This document shows, piece after piece, positions 1-8,741 of a DNA stretch of 64,000 nt. This DNA comes from Vreelandella glaciei (GTDB lineage Bacteria; Pseudomonadota; Gammaproteobacteria; Pseudomonadales; Halomonadaceae). The position numbers and the translations under genes were made by a program. The stretch lies in contig NZ_JACCDE010000004.1 in the NCBI RefSeq assembly GCF_013415125.1, positions 124,001 through 188,000 of the forward strand, given 5' to 3'. A model generated the notes under the pieces. That model had not been told where the DNA came from, searched no databases, and worked only from the letters and a program-made list of their open reading frames with translations. The stretch's first letter is position 1. Each line of letters starts with the position of its first letter.

Positions 1-214
1 GTAAGAGTTGTATGTTTTTAATGGCTACCTTGAGGCGGTCTTCATAATATTTTGTGTCAATTCCATGCTGTTTTGCAATTTGGATAAGCCCATATTCAGG
101 GTGAGCGTCTAAATACTGCATATCAACAATTAAAATTGCAGAGTTGTTGTTATGCAGTTGAGCCATCTTTAGGGGTGAAAGTATTTGTTTTAGTGGGTCG
201 GCTACGAGGCTCAT
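1..214 (-). CDS. Isochorismatase-family cysteine hydrolase, N-terminal part (runs off window)
   Basis: Seen: an open frame begins at ATG 214 and is still open at base 1 (71 codons). It contains AILIVDMQ, the typical first beta strand of isochorismatase-fold hydrolases, whose Asp is the first member of the Asp-Lys-Cys triad; the Lys and Cys would lie outside the window. Family knowledge: these enzymes hydrolyse amides, biuret, ureidoacrylate, nicotinamide or isochorismate. It is the last visible gene of the minus-strand operon that starts with an amide/urea-type ABC importer, so hydrolysis of an imported nitrogen compound is a reasonable inference. The substrate cannot be read from this fragment. 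Codons are A+T-richer than in the housekeeping genes. Confidence 0.7.
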   Translation of the reverse strand, partial: MSLVADPLKQILSPLKMAQLHNNNSAILIVDMQYLDAHPEYGLIQIAKQHGIDTKYYEDRLKVAIKNIQLL

Positions 215-348
215 GCGTCCAGTCCTTGATGTAAATAATGTTATTATTAAAGAGTAATATGCGCATATAAGTTTCGCTAAATTATATGCCGAGATTTCAG
301 ATAGCTGCCTATGAAAACTTTAAGATGTTTAATTACTCTCGGTGAACA

Positions 349-561
349 CTAGAACATCGCATTAGGTATTGATACCTTTCGCTCCGCCTTTTCTTGGCAG
401 CCTAAAAGCTGAAGTAGACGAACAGGGATGTAGTCAATAGCGCCAATATCCCTAGCTTTTTGAATTACACGTAGGGGTAGTGGGTCTTCGTTAATTGATT
501 CGTTACGGCCTAGGAGGCCGTCGTCCGGCAGGAGATGGGAAAAGATGCGTAGAGTATTCAT
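349..561 (-). CDS. Small hypothetical protein, 70 aa
   Basis: I do not recognise this protein. It is soluble-looking, with no signal peptide or membrane segment, and has a predicted helical centre around VIQKARDIGAIDYIPVRLLQLL and two charged ends. The ATG at 561 has a good ribosome site (AGGAG, 8-nt spacer), and the gene lies 29 nt after the LivF-like ATPase and 134 nt before the isochorismatase-like gene, all on the same strand. The spacing and ribosome site argue for a real gene translated with the transporter operon. It could be an accessory subunit of the hydrolase or a small regulator; nothing in the sequence decides this. Confidence 0.6.
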   Translation of the reverse strand: MNTLRIFSHLLPDDGLLGRNESINEDPLPLRVIQKARDIGAIDYIPVRLLQLLGCQEKAERKVSIPNAMF

Positions 562-590
562 TAACGAGTCTCCTTTCGATGTGGGGGTGA

Positions 591-1325
591 TCAGACGCGC
601 ATCATCTCGGTCAGTGCTAGCTCGTTGTCAGCCCCATCATCTAGCTGCATTTCTTGCACGATGCGGCCAATCTCCAGTAACGCCACCGAATGAGCAACGC
701 GAGTGACCAATCGTACATTCTGCTCCACTAAAAGAACGCTAGTATTTTCTTTCGCCGCCACCTGTCCGAGAACCTGCGTGATATTCTCCACCATAGTGGG
801 TTGCAGCCCCTCGCTGATCTCGTCTACCAGCATCAGCTTGGGATCGCTCATGAGTGCCCGGGCCATCAGCAACATCTTTTGCTCGCCACCACTTAAGGTG
901 CCTGCAAATTGCTTGCGTCGTTGGGGGATAATAGGGAAATAGGCAGCAACCTTTTCCATACCGCTTGGCAGCAAGCGATCACTCGGCAGGCCAAGGCGGA
1001 GATTTTCCTCTACGGTCAGATCCTGGAAAATGGCGGCTTCCTGAGGAATGTAGGCGATGCCACGCCTTGCGAGCACTTGAGGCTCTAAGCCGCCTATGGG
1101 CTGATCAGCATAATAGATTTCCCCATTTATGGGTTTAAGAAAGCCCATAATGGTCTTTAGCAAGGTGCTTTTGCCCATGCCATTCTTGCCTAGAATGCCG
1201 AAGACTTGGCCCTCGGTGATTTGAATGTTGATATTGTCGATGACAGTCGCATCATCGTAGCCGCTACTCAGTTGACGGCACTCCAGGACAGTAGCTTTAT
1301 CGGATTTCTTCGTATTTTCGCTCAT
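591..1325 (-). CDS. ABC transporter ATP-binding protein, LivF/UrtE type
   Basis: Second ATPase of a branched-chain-amino-acid/urea/amide (HAAT) importer, on the cytoplasmic face of the membrane. Visible motifs: Walker A GKNGMGKS at residues 46-53, Q-loop Gln95, signature LSGGE at 144-148, Walker B ending in Asp168-Glu169, and the H-loop region replaced by VLLVEQN as usual in LivF/UrtE proteins. The length (244 aa) is normal. Its ATG overlaps the TGA of the upstream fusion gene (ATGA), which implies translational coupling. The IPQ... FQDLTVEENLRLG segment is characteristic of LivF/UrtE rather than LivG. Urea, short-chain amides or amino acids are all possible substrates. Confidence 0.9.
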   Translation of the reverse strand: MSENTKKSDKATVLECRQLSSGYDDATVIDNINIQITEGQVFGILGKNGMGKSTLLKTIMGFLKPINGEIYYADQPIGGLEPQVLARRGIAYIPQEAAIFQDLTVEENLRLGLPSDRLLPSGMEKVAAYFPIIPQRRKQFAGTLSGGEQKMLLMARALMSDPKLMLVDEISEGLQPTMVENITQVLGQVAAKENTSVLLVEQNVRLVTRVAHSVALLEIGRIVQEMQLDDGADNELALTEMMRV

Positions 1326-3151
1326 TCGACATGCCCCGAATAAATCTCTTGTACTAGGTCAGAGTTGACTACCTCCTGAACCTCGCCATCTAAGACCAGT
1401 TCCCCGCGGTGAAGCACTACTAGCCGCGAGCAGACCTGTTTGACGAAATCAAAATCGTGTTCAATTAGCACGATAGCGAGACCGAGTCTAGTCTGTAAAT
1501 CCGTAAGAATGTTGCCAATCATGAGGCGGTCTGCTTTTGTCAGTCCGGCCGTAGGCTCATCAAGCAGCAGTACGTTTGGCTCTAAAGAAAGTACCATCGT
1601 CAGCTCTAAGGCACGCTTCATGCCGTGAGGGAGGTTGTTTACTTTTCCGTCCAGCTGTGAAGTCAATCCAGTGCTCTCTAAAACCTCCATCGCAGCGGTG
1701 GGTAGCCCGATGCGGTCTGCCGTATCAGTTTTTGATGGCTGCCAATGTCGGTAGCGAGCAAGACGCAAACACTCGGACACGCTAAGACTTTCAAATAAGC
1801 TAGTATTTTGGAAGCTTCGCCCAAGCCCCAGTGTCGTAATGGCTGCGGGTGATTTTTGGCCAATATCCTTGCCGTTGACCTTGATGACTCCACTGCTGCG
1901 CTCCAGCCCATCGCTGATACAGCGCATTAGTGTTGTCTTACCTGCGCCATTGGGGCCTACAATACCCACAAGCTCTCCCGGCATTACGGCAATATCGATG
2001 CCCTGCAATACCTTCAAGTGTCCGTAGCGCTTGGTAACACTGCTCAAATCAAGTGCGGGCTGGCTCATGTTGGCTGGAAAGGTCTTAATGTCACTCTCAG
2101 CAAGCGGGTAGAATGTGATTGCTCCCTTACCTTTAGCAGCTTTAGCCAAACGAGATGGTAGCTTTTTCGACAGTGTCCGCCAGATTGGAGGAAGCAGCCC
2201 TTCTGGCATAATTACGATAACTACAACGAATATGGTCCCGATGATGATGGTCCATACAAACGGTAGAATGCTACTGATATAGGCACTAGCCCACTCCAGC
2301 CCAATAGTGCCTATGACGGGCCCCAGGACCGTGCCGCGTCCACCTAGGGCGACGTAGATCACCAATTCGGTACCAAAGACGAAGCCGGCATGTTCTGGCG
2401 CAACAATAGTGCCCACACAGGCATAAATGAAACCTGCCATTGAAGCCAGCGCAGCCATGGCCATCATCAGAGTGATCTTTATGTGACTTGTTGGGATGCC
2501 TAGGTAACGGTTGCGTGTTTCGTTATCACGTATTGCATTTAGCATGCGGCCGTAATCACTGCGGATGAAAACCCAGGCGCAAGCCGTCAGCAAAACCATC
2601 AGGGTACCGGTAAACCAGAACCAGCCACTCATGGATAATGATGGCGCATCAAAACCTACTAGCCCGCTACTGGAGCCGGTGAAAGAGCCTCCAGAATAGA
2701 TTAACTGCACCACGACTATCGGCAATACAAGTGTGACTACCGCCACATAAAGTGAGGTTGCACCTTGCCAGAAGGCTAGCCAGCCTACAAAGGCAGCAAC
2801 CAGCATAGATACGGTAATTGCCGCCAACAAGGCAAACAATACTGTCCCTGCTGTGTAGCCGACATGGGTAAACATGAGTCCGGCTGCATAGGCGCCGATG
2901 CCGAAAAACGCGCCTTGAGCGAAAGTCAGGATCCCGGTTGTGCCCCATAGCAGATCTACGGTTAAGGCAGTCACTGCTAGCAGGAAAGCTCTTACCAGGA
3001 CACTCTGAGTATAGGGATCCAGAACAAACGGGCCGATGAGAACGACTATCAAGGCCAGGGCCGTCAATATACACACTGCTCTGAAGCGAACATGAAGTGG
3101 CAGAACAAGATAACCGTGGTCGGCTTCAACGCCGCCGATAAACCTAGTCAT
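1322..3151 (-). CDS. Fused ABC permease-ATPase, LivM-LivG / UrtC-UrtD type
   Basis: A single 609-residue chain joins a LivM-type inner-membrane permease (about residues 20-330, around ten hydrophobic segments) to a LivG-type ATPase (about 365-609) with Walker A GPNGAGKTT, signature LPHGMKRALE, Walker B LLLDEP and a VLIEHD H-loop. These are usually two proteins; fused versions occur in the HAAT family. Start: an in-frame TTG lies two codons upstream, but the ATG at 3151 has AAGGGG with a 7-nt spacer and is preferred. The start lies inside the last codons of the preceding permease gene (8-nt overlap) and the stop overlaps the next ATG, so all the operon genes look translationally coupled. Confidence 0.88.
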   Translation of the reverse strand: MTRFIGGVEADHGYLVLPLHVRFRAVCILTALALIVVLIGPFVLDPYTQSVLVRAFLLAVTALTVDLLWGTTGILTFAQGAFFGIGAYAAGLMFTHVGYTAGTVLFALLAAITVSMLVAAFVGWLAFWQGATSLYVAVVTLVLPIVVVQLIYSGGSFTGSSSGLVGFDAPSLSMSGWFWFTGTLMVLLTACAWVFIRSDYGRMLNAIRDNETRNRYLGIPTSHIKITLMMAMAALASMAGFIYACVGTIVAPEHAGFVFGTELVIYVALGGRGTVLGPVIGTIGLEWASAYISSILPFVWTIIIGTIFVVVIVIMPEGLLPPIWRTLSKKLPSRLAKAAKGKGAITFYPLAESDIKTFPANMSQPALDLSSVTKRYGHLKVLQGIDIAVMPGELVGIVGPNGAGKTTLMRCISDGLERSSGVIKVNGKDIGQKSPAAITTLGLGRSFQNTSLFESLSVSECLRLARYRHWQPSKTDTADRIGLPTAAMEVLESTGLTSQLDGKVNNLPHGMKRALELTMVLSLEPNVLLLDEPTAGLTKADRLMIGNILTDLQTRLGLAIVLIEHDFDFVKQVCSRLVVLHRGELVLDGEVQEVVNSDLVQEIYSGHVE

Positions 3152-3980
3152 ATGCAAACCCCTTGGGACGAAGCCTTAACAGGAGGGCGGCCAGGACGGC
3201 GATTGTCAAACCACCTATGATTGGGTTGATGTAGGTACTTGCCAGCACTTGGGCGCCCCCAAGCACTAGGCAGGCAATAGCCAAGGCAAGGAATGAATTG
3301 CCGGATACCAGAACCAGCATAAAGGCGCTAACTAGCCATGGCAGCCCCATGTTGGGGTCTACGCTGGACAATGGCGTTATAAAAGCACCCGCTAGACAGG
3401 CCAGGCCAGCCCCAAATGAAAAAGTGATCAGGCGTACACGCGAGCTATTGATTCCCAGACCACGCGCCAAGGGTTCATTCATGATGACAGCGCGGGTTTG
3501 CAAACCAATGCGAGTACCCTTCAGAAGCAGCCACATGGCTGCAGCTACCAGCACTGCGAAGATAATCAAGAGTAGTCGGTATTGCGAATAAAAAGCGCCT
3601 AGCAGCTCCACGGCCCCAGACACTGGTCTATCGGCAAACTGCACCTCGCGACCGAAGGCGATGATGATCAACTGTCCTAGAACGATACCAAGTCCCCAAG
3701 TCGCCAAGATGGCATCTAAGGGGCGATGGTAAAGAAAACGCAGTATAGCGCGCTCTATGAATGCGCCGAGTAGGCAACCGACCACAAAGGCCAACGGCAT
3801 GCTAAACCAAGGGTCCCAGTCGAATCGAGTCACCACCAATGATGAATAACCGCCAATGGTGAGGAATACACCATGTGCGAAATTAATGACTTTCATCACA
3901 CCAAAGATAATGAGTAAACCAGAAGATATAATGAAGAGGATCGCTGCGGTGGTAATGATATCAAGAAACAGATAATTCAC
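3144..3980 (-). CDS. ABC transporter permease, LivH/UrtB type
   Basis: Polytopic inner-membrane permease of 278 residues, about eight hydrophobic segments, with the LivH signature near the N terminus (GLLIIFGVMKVINFAHG) and the ILATWGLG loop. It would pair with the LivM half of the downstream fusion protein to form the substrate channel. Translation starts with GTG (AAGGA about 9 nt upstream). It follows the binding-protein gene by 87 nt and overlaps the next gene. The family moves branched-chain amino acids, urea or short amides; the binding protein resembles the amide/urea branch. Confidence 0.9.
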   Translation of the reverse strand: MNYLFLDIITTAAILFIISSGLLIIFGVMKVINFAHGVFLTIGGYSSLVVTRFDWDPWFSMPLAFVVGCLLGAFIERAILRFLYHRPLDAILATWGLGIVLGQLIIIAFGREVQFADRPVSGAVELLGAFYSQYRLLLIIFAVLVAAAMWLLLKGTRIGLQTRAVIMNEPLARGLGINSSRVRLITFSFGAGLACLAGAFITPLSSVDPNMGLPWLVSAFMLVLVSGNSFLALAIACLVLGGAQVLASTYINPIIGGLTIAVLAALLLRLRPKGFAYD

Positions 3981-4067
3981 TTTTTTTGTTCCTTGCTGGC
4001 GACCACCACACAGTCACCCAAACCTCGGGGTTAGCTGGTTGTGACGGTCGCGTGGGCTAAAGCGTGA

Positions 4068-5228
4068 TTAGCTGGTCGGGCACTGCTCGCCGGGATCTAC
4101 GCCCTCGAATATTTCTACCACTTCTACACTACCGTCACCTTGGACCCGGCCGAGATGCATAGTGAGTGGCGCATGGCGTTGAGCGTTCATCTGCACGGTC
4201 CCACGAGGACCGTCATATGAGACTTCCGCCAGTGCTTCGATAACCGCGTCAGCATCCGTGGTGCCAGCCATTTCTACAGCGGCTTTGTAGAGATAAATGG
4301 CATCGTACTGTGGTACAGAAAGGTCGTTTGGGGTGCGAAGATCGCTCCCGAAGTGAGTTTCTATACGCTCAAGGAAGTCTCTATTAGCCGCGCTATCAAT
4401 GGCCGTAAGATAAGAGGCTGAAATATAGATTCCCTCAGCGTCCTCGCCCATACTCTGTGCGGTTAACTCATCTACGCTCAGATTGCCCACCAATGCTTGC
4501 ATACCTGCCGCCTTGTACTGGCGCTGCAAGGTAACATTTGGTGCTCCTCCGGCGGTGGACATGATGACTGCATCGGGATTATTACGACGCATCTGACTGA
4601 TGATGGATGTCCAGTCGGTTGCGTCCATAGGTTGATACTCCTCAGCGACAACTTCTCCTCCACGCTCTTCAATATAACTGCGCGTAAACTCAAGCATGCC
4701 TCGCCCAAAAGCGTAGTCACTGCCTACTAGGAAGAAGCGTTCTGAACCTTCTTCATCCATGAAATAGTCCACGATAGGACCTACCATCTGCTCTGGTACA
4801 GCACCGTTGGCATACAGGTAAGGGCTGCAGGAACGACCTTCGTATAGCGAGGTATATATGTAAGGCACTTGATGTCGTTCGACGATGGGAATGCCAGCAT
4901 TCCGAGCGGCACTGGTTTCCATAGTGATTATAGCGTCAGCATTTCGGTTACTGATCAGGTCGTCAAAAGCGCGTTGAGCACCGGAAGCACCACTGCCATC
5001 ATCTGCAATTTCCAAAACTACTTGGCGTCCTAAAATACCACCGCTGTCATTTATCTCCGCTACCGCCAGTTCAGAGGACTGAACCACTGCGGGGGCTACG
5101 GTGCTGTTTGCTCCACTTAGACCCGTCGGGACGCCGATTATTATTGGTTCGGAAGCCGTAGCCGATGATGTGATCGCCGATAGGCAGGCTGCACCTGCCA
5201 TCGCGGCAACTTTTTTAGAAATATTCAT
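4068..5228 (-). CDS. Periplasmic substrate-binding protein, urea/short-chain amide type
   Basis: 386-residue type I periplasmic binding protein with an N-terminal signal peptide (Lys-Lys, hydrophobic core, cleavage expected after SSATA about residue 25). Mature sequence starts IIIGVPTGLSG; the segment FLVGSDYAFGRGM followed by GGEVVAEEYQPMDATDW is typical of the AmiC/UrtA/FmdD branch that binds urea and short amides, more than of LivJ/LivK. It is the first gene of the operon; ribosome site GGAG sits 8 nt before the ATG. A candidate sigma-54 promoter lies about 100 nt upstream. Ligand specificity is inference from family resemblance. Confidence 0.85.
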   Translation of the reverse strand: MNISKKVAAMAGAACLSAITSSATASEPIIIGVPTGLSGANSTVAPAVVQSSELAVAEINDSGGILGRQVVLEIADDGSGASGAQRAFDDLISNRNADAIITMETSAARNAGIPIVERHQVPYIYTSLYEGRSCSPYLYANGAVPEQMVGPIVDYFMDEEGSERFFLVGSDYAFGRGMLEFTRSYIEERGGEVVAEEYQPMDATDWTSIISQMRRNNPDAVIMSTAGGAPNVTLQRQYKAAGMQALVGNLSVDELTAQSMGEDAEGIYISASYLTAIDSAANRDFLERIETHFGSDLRTPNDLSVPQYDAIYLYKAAVEMAGTTDADAVIEALAEVSYDGPRGTVQMNAQRHAPLTMHLGRVQGDGSVEVVEIFEGVDPGEQCPTS

Positions 5229-5324
5229 GCATGTTTCTCCAACTTTTTTGTTTAAGAACGTGGTGAAGGCATCAATAGTCTATTGATCAAAAAGGTAGCA
5301 ATTTCCGGAATACTGTTAATATTC

Positions 5325-5340
5325 TGCAAAAGTCAGTCCA
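5325..5340 (-). promoter_or_regulatory. Candidate sigma-54 (-24/-12) promoter
   Basis: Read on the minus strand the 16 bases are TGGACTGACTTTTGCA, giving GG-N10-GC, the invariant spacing of RpoN promoters, with flanking T and A matching the consensus ends (TGGCAC...TTGCA). It would start transcription near 5314, leaving a leader of about 85 nt before the binding-protein gene. NtrC-activated sigma-54 promoters are usual for urea and amide uptake operons, which makes the match more credible, but GG-N10-GC also occurs by chance. Confidence 0.45.
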
Positions 5341-5774
5341 TTTTTTAAAAAAAATATTTAAAACAGTTATTTGAGTTTGATTGTTTGCATTAGAAAAGAA
5401 TATTGTATTCATATTGAGATTTTATTTGCTCCATATTGAGGCAAAATTCATCATTAGCCATCCGAGTTTTCTCTAATAGAGGTATTACGACAAAATAATT
5501 ATTTCCTGCAGACTTCGCTGATTGAGTAGGGAGGGATGATGAGTATTAATTTATTTTTAGAAGCTAAGCGTGCTACCCAATAGATGTGCCAGGCGCTCTC
5601 AGATTTTCAGGCCTACCCTCTCCCCGTTATTGGTTGGCCGTTTGTAAATTTGCTGTTAAGCCAACGTGGCGTATGAAAGCCATTAAGAAAAATTAGTCGT
5701 AGGATGAGAAGCGTGTTTTAGTTCGCCCGCAACATGAGTAAGGCTGAGTAGATAACTTATGCCCGCACAAAAAC

Positions 5775-5803
5775 AACAACGGCGCCCAAAGGGCGCCGTT
5801 GTT
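5775..5803 (-). terminator. Rho-independent terminator of rnb
   Basis: Perfect inverted repeat AACAACGGCGCCC / AAA / GGGCGCCGTTGTT, followed on the minus strand by a T-rich tract (TTGTTTTTG). It lies 27 nt after the rnb stop codon and ends that transcript. Confidence 0.85.
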
Positions 5804-5829
5804 AACGATTACTAATGGTTTAGTGAGGA

Positions 5830-7770
5830 CTAAACTGCTGGCTTTGCTACCAGCGAGCGGGTCTCTTCGCGGGCTTCGGTCAAGATGACGCGAAGCGGGT
5901 CGCCTAGCTTGTAACGCTCTTCGCCTTCTATCTGGATACGTCCCTCTTTATCATCAATCACCACTTTGCTGCGGTCACTGTGCATTAAAGGGGCTGGAAC
6001 AAAGGCGGTCGCGCCATTTTCCAGCAGACGAACGCGCATACCGCCACGGTTGATGGCCATGATTTCGGCCTCAAACGTATCCTGGTTCTGCGCGGCGGGT
6101 GTTAGGTAGCGCACGTAGAGCCAATCTTTCACATCGCGCTCGGCCATACGATTCAGGCGGCGACGCTCCGTCAACTGCTCGGTGAGCTGCTGGGTAGCTT
6201 CGGCGGGCGCCTGTTCGCCTTTCAGCACGCGTTTGATCAGGCGGTGGTTGACCATATCGCCATACTTACGGATTGGCGAGGTCCAGGTGGCGTAGGCGGC
6301 CAGACCCAAACCAAAGTGCGGGCCAGGCTGTGCGGACATCATGGTGAAGCCCTGGAAGCGGCGTAGGCGCGCATCCAGCCAAGCGTCGTCGCGGCTTTCC
6401 AGTGCACGCTTCAGCTCGGTGTAGCGGGCAAGCTCAGTCAGCGCTTCGCGTTCGACCACAATCTCCTGGCCTGCCAGGAATTCCTGGGCAGCTTCGGCTT
6501 TCTCTGGCTCGAAGGCGCGATGCACGTTAAAGATACCGTGACCGATATGCTGGGCCAGGAAATCCGCGCAGCAGGCGTTAGCCACAATCATCGACTCTTC
6601 GATCATGCGGTTGGCAATGCGGCGCTCTTCGGTGCGCACGGCCAATACGTTGCCAGCGGGATCGAGATCAAACACGTAGTCAGGGCGGTCTTTAAACACC
6701 AACGCGTGTTCGTTGCGCCAGGCGGTACGTGCCTCGGTCAAATCACGCAGCGCGGTGAGCTGCTCGGCAATCTCATCTGTGGGCGCCCAGTCGCCTTGAC
6801 CTTCGATCCAGTCGGAGACGTTGTCATAAACAAGCTTGGCGTGAGACTTAACGTTCGCCGCAAAAAAACGATACTCGCCCAGGCTGCCGTCGGCATTGAT
6901 ATTCAGCGTACAGGCCAGCGCGGGGCGATCCTTGCCTTCCCATAGCGAGCAGAGATCATCCGCTAGCTGCTCGGGCAGCATGGTGACGTTCTGACCGGGC
7001 AGGTAAACGGTGAAAGCACGGGTGCGGGCTTCTAAATCAGCCGCATGGCCCTCTTCCACATAAGCGGTGGGGTCGGCAATCGCGACACTCAACTGCCAAC
7101 CGCCTTCAGCGCGAGGTGCCACGTGCAGCGCATCGTCCATATCGCGGGTCTTCTCACCATCGATGGTGAAGAAGGGCGTAGAAGTTAAATCTTCGCGAGT
7201 CAGGCCTTCATCCATCAGCGGCCAGTCGGTGCCTGCATCGGGGCACTCTTGCTCCAGCGCATGGCGGGCAAGCGTGACGCGCCATGGTACCGCCGGATCA
7301 TCACTTTTAGCGACCAGCTCATCAATCTGGGCAAAGAAAGCGCGGTCATCGGCTTTTAGCGGATGACGCACCAAGCGGGCAACGACCCAGTCGCCGTCAG
7401 CAATGGTGTCTTCATCAAGGCTGTTCTTAATCCGTGCCTTGATCACATTTTTAATCGACGGATGGTCGGGTACGACGGACAGGCGGCCTTCGCGCTTCTG
7501 CACGCGGGAAACAAACCGATCCAGCCCCGCTTCAATCAGCTTTTCAGGCTCAACGGATTTTTTGTCACCGTTCTCGTGGATAACCGCTTCCACACGATCA
7601 CCATGAAGCACTAACTTCATGGCGGGCGGCGGCACGAAATAGGATTCACCGTCGTCAGTTTCGAGAAATCCGAAACCTTTGTCGGTGGCTTTGATCACCC
7701 CTTCAGCACGGGGGGTGGTTTGACGAATCTGTTGCTTGAGCTGGGCAAGCATGGCGTTATTCTGAAGCAT
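5830..7770 (-). CDS. rnb: Exoribonuclease II (RNase II)
   Basis: Processive 3'-to-5' hydrolytic exoribonuclease that degrades single-stranded RNA. The 646-residue chain matches E. coli RNase II (644 aa) end to end: N-terminal cold-shock domains (PRAEGVIKATDKGFGFLE near residue 20), central RNB domain with the metal-binding Asp cluster in TRDMDDAL around residue 210, conserved YATWTSPIRKYGDM around 490, and a C-terminal S1 domain (IMAINRGGMRVRLLENGA). It is too short for RNase R and lacks its Lys-rich tail. The first ATG aligns with the E. coli start (M-x-Q-x-N); an internal ATG six codons later is less likely. Transcribed alone, with its own terminator. Confidence 0.96.
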   Translation of the reverse strand: MLQNNAMLAQLKQQIRQTTPRAEGVIKATDKGFGFLETDDGESYFVPPPAMKLVLHGDRVEAVIHENGDKKSVEPEKLIEAGLDRFVSRVQKREGRLSVVPDHPSIKNVIKARIKNSLDEDTIADGDWVVARLVRHPLKADDRAFFAQIDELVAKSDDPAVPWRVTLARHALEQECPDAGTDWPLMDEGLTREDLTSTPFFTIDGEKTRDMDDALHVAPRAEGGWQLSVAIADPTAYVEEGHAADLEARTRAFTVYLPGQNVTMLPEQLADDLCSLWEGKDRPALACTLNINADGSLGEYRFFAANVKSHAKLVYDNVSDWIEGQGDWAPTDEIAEQLTALRDLTEARTAWRNEHALVFKDRPDYVFDLDPAGNVLAVRTEERRIANRMIEESMIVANACCADFLAQHIGHGIFNVHRAFEPEKAEAAQEFLAGQEIVVEREALTELARYTELKRALESRDDAWLDARLRRFQGFTMMSAQPGPHFGLGLAAYATWTSPIRKYGDMVNHRLIKRVLKGEQAPAEATQQLTEQLTERRRLNRMAERDVKDWLYVRYLTPAAQNQDTFEAEIMAINRGGMRVRLLENGATAFVPAPLMHSDRSKVVIDDKEGRIQIEGEERYKLGDPLRVILTEAREETRSLVAKPAV

Positions 7771-7943
7771 GAGCTCAATCAGTTGGCGAGAGTTAGGGTG
7801 CCACTATACGGATTCCCGCTTGCCACGCCAATTGCCGCCATGCGAAGTCGGCCCTAATGTTAGCGTTGGTAACGGCACGTCAAAGGCTTACATGCGTCCA
7901 AAAGAATCGGTTAAGCTAAACGCCCATGGATATGGAGCGCGTT

Positions 7944-8741
7944 ATGACACCCCGCCTGATTGTTTCTGACCTGGATGGCACTCTTTTAGGAAGCGACCAT
8001 ACCCTGCACGAAAGCACGGTTGAAGTGCTGCGGGTGCTGGCGAAGCAAGGCCACCATGTCGCGCTTGCCTCGGGGCGCCACTATCACGATATGAAGGTAT
8101 TTCGCGATCAGTTGGATATACCAGCGCACTTGATCAGTACCAACGGCGCCTATGTGCACGACCCGAAAGGCACCTTGCTGGCCGCTACTCATGTTGACCC
8201 TGAGCATGCAAAAACGTTGATAAATCTCCCGCGTCCGCCTCAGGTGCGCTTGAACCTCTACCGTGAAAGCGGCTGGCATATTGATGCCGAAGCCCCACAT
8301 CTATTATCTCTTCACGCCTCTACCGGGTTTAGTTATGACGTCGTGCCGCCTGATCAGATGGACATTAACGGCGTGGGTAAAGTGCTTTATCTAGGCGACC
8401 CGGAGGCGCTGAAACAGCTGGAAGAGCAGGCTCATAAGGCCCATGGCGCTGCGCTGCATATCACCTACTCGACGATTGACTCCCTGGAGATCATGGCCGG
8501 TGGGGTCAACAAAGGTGTGGCGCTGTCATCACTGCTTGAACGGCTGGGCTTAACGCCCGCAGATTGCCTAGCATTTGGCGACAATCTTAACGATACCGAA
8601 ATGCTCGTTTTAGCCGGGGAAGCCCAGGTAATGGCCAACGCCCACCTTGATCTATTCGACCGTATAAAAGGCGCCGAGCGTATCGGTCATCACGGTGAAG
8701 CGGCTGTTGCCGAATGGTTGAAAAAACGGTTTGGACTGTAA
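7944..8741 (+). CDS. Cof-type HAD-IIB family phosphatase
   Basis: Cytoplasmic haloacid-dehalogenase phosphatase. Motif I is SDLDGTLL (nucleophile Asp and acid/base Asp), motif II is STNGAY, the Lys of motif III lies near GGVNKGVAL and motif IV is FGDNLNDTEML, followed by VMANA. The IIB cap lies between motifs II and III. Relatives such as YbhA, YidA and Cof act on sugar phosphates or pyridoxal phosphate; the substrate here is unknown. In-frame ATGs at 7926 and 7932 precede, but GGAG six nt before 7944 favours MTPRLIVSD (265 aa). Its last 45 nt resemble a remnant at about 11,297-11,341 beyond the KAP gene. Confidence 0.9.
   Translation: MTPRLIVSDLDGTLLGSDHTLHESTVEVLRVLAKQGHHVALASGRHYHDMKVFRDQLDIPAHLISTNGAYVHDPKGTLLAATHVDPEHAKTLINLPRPPQVRLNLYRESGWHIDAEAPHLLSLHASTGFSYDVVPPDQMDINGVGKVLYLGDPEALKQLEEQAHKAHGAALHITYSTIDSLEIMAGGVNKGVALSSLLERLGLTPADCLAFGDNLNDTEMLVLAGEAQVMANAHLDLFDRIKGAERIGHHGEAAVAEWLKKRFGL

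Larger units (their letters stand above)
5229..5829. other. A+T-rich intergenic region between amide/urea operon and rnb
   Basis: About 600 nt without a convincing gene. The 5240-5520 part is strongly A+T-rich and holds the candidate sigma-54 promoter (separate entry), as expected for an upstream control region with DNA bending. A short inverted repeat (TTTGC-N11-GCAAA) lies near 5428-5448. A 14-codon frame at 5539-5583 with a fair ribosome site is too short to call. The right end holds the rnb terminator. I see no clear NtrC dyad. Confidence 0.6.

Noticed and set aside
5539..5583. 14-codon frame with a fair ribosome site in the rnb/amide-operon gap
   Set aside because: Too short and without recognisable content or attenuator structure; the next codons also stay open but show no family.
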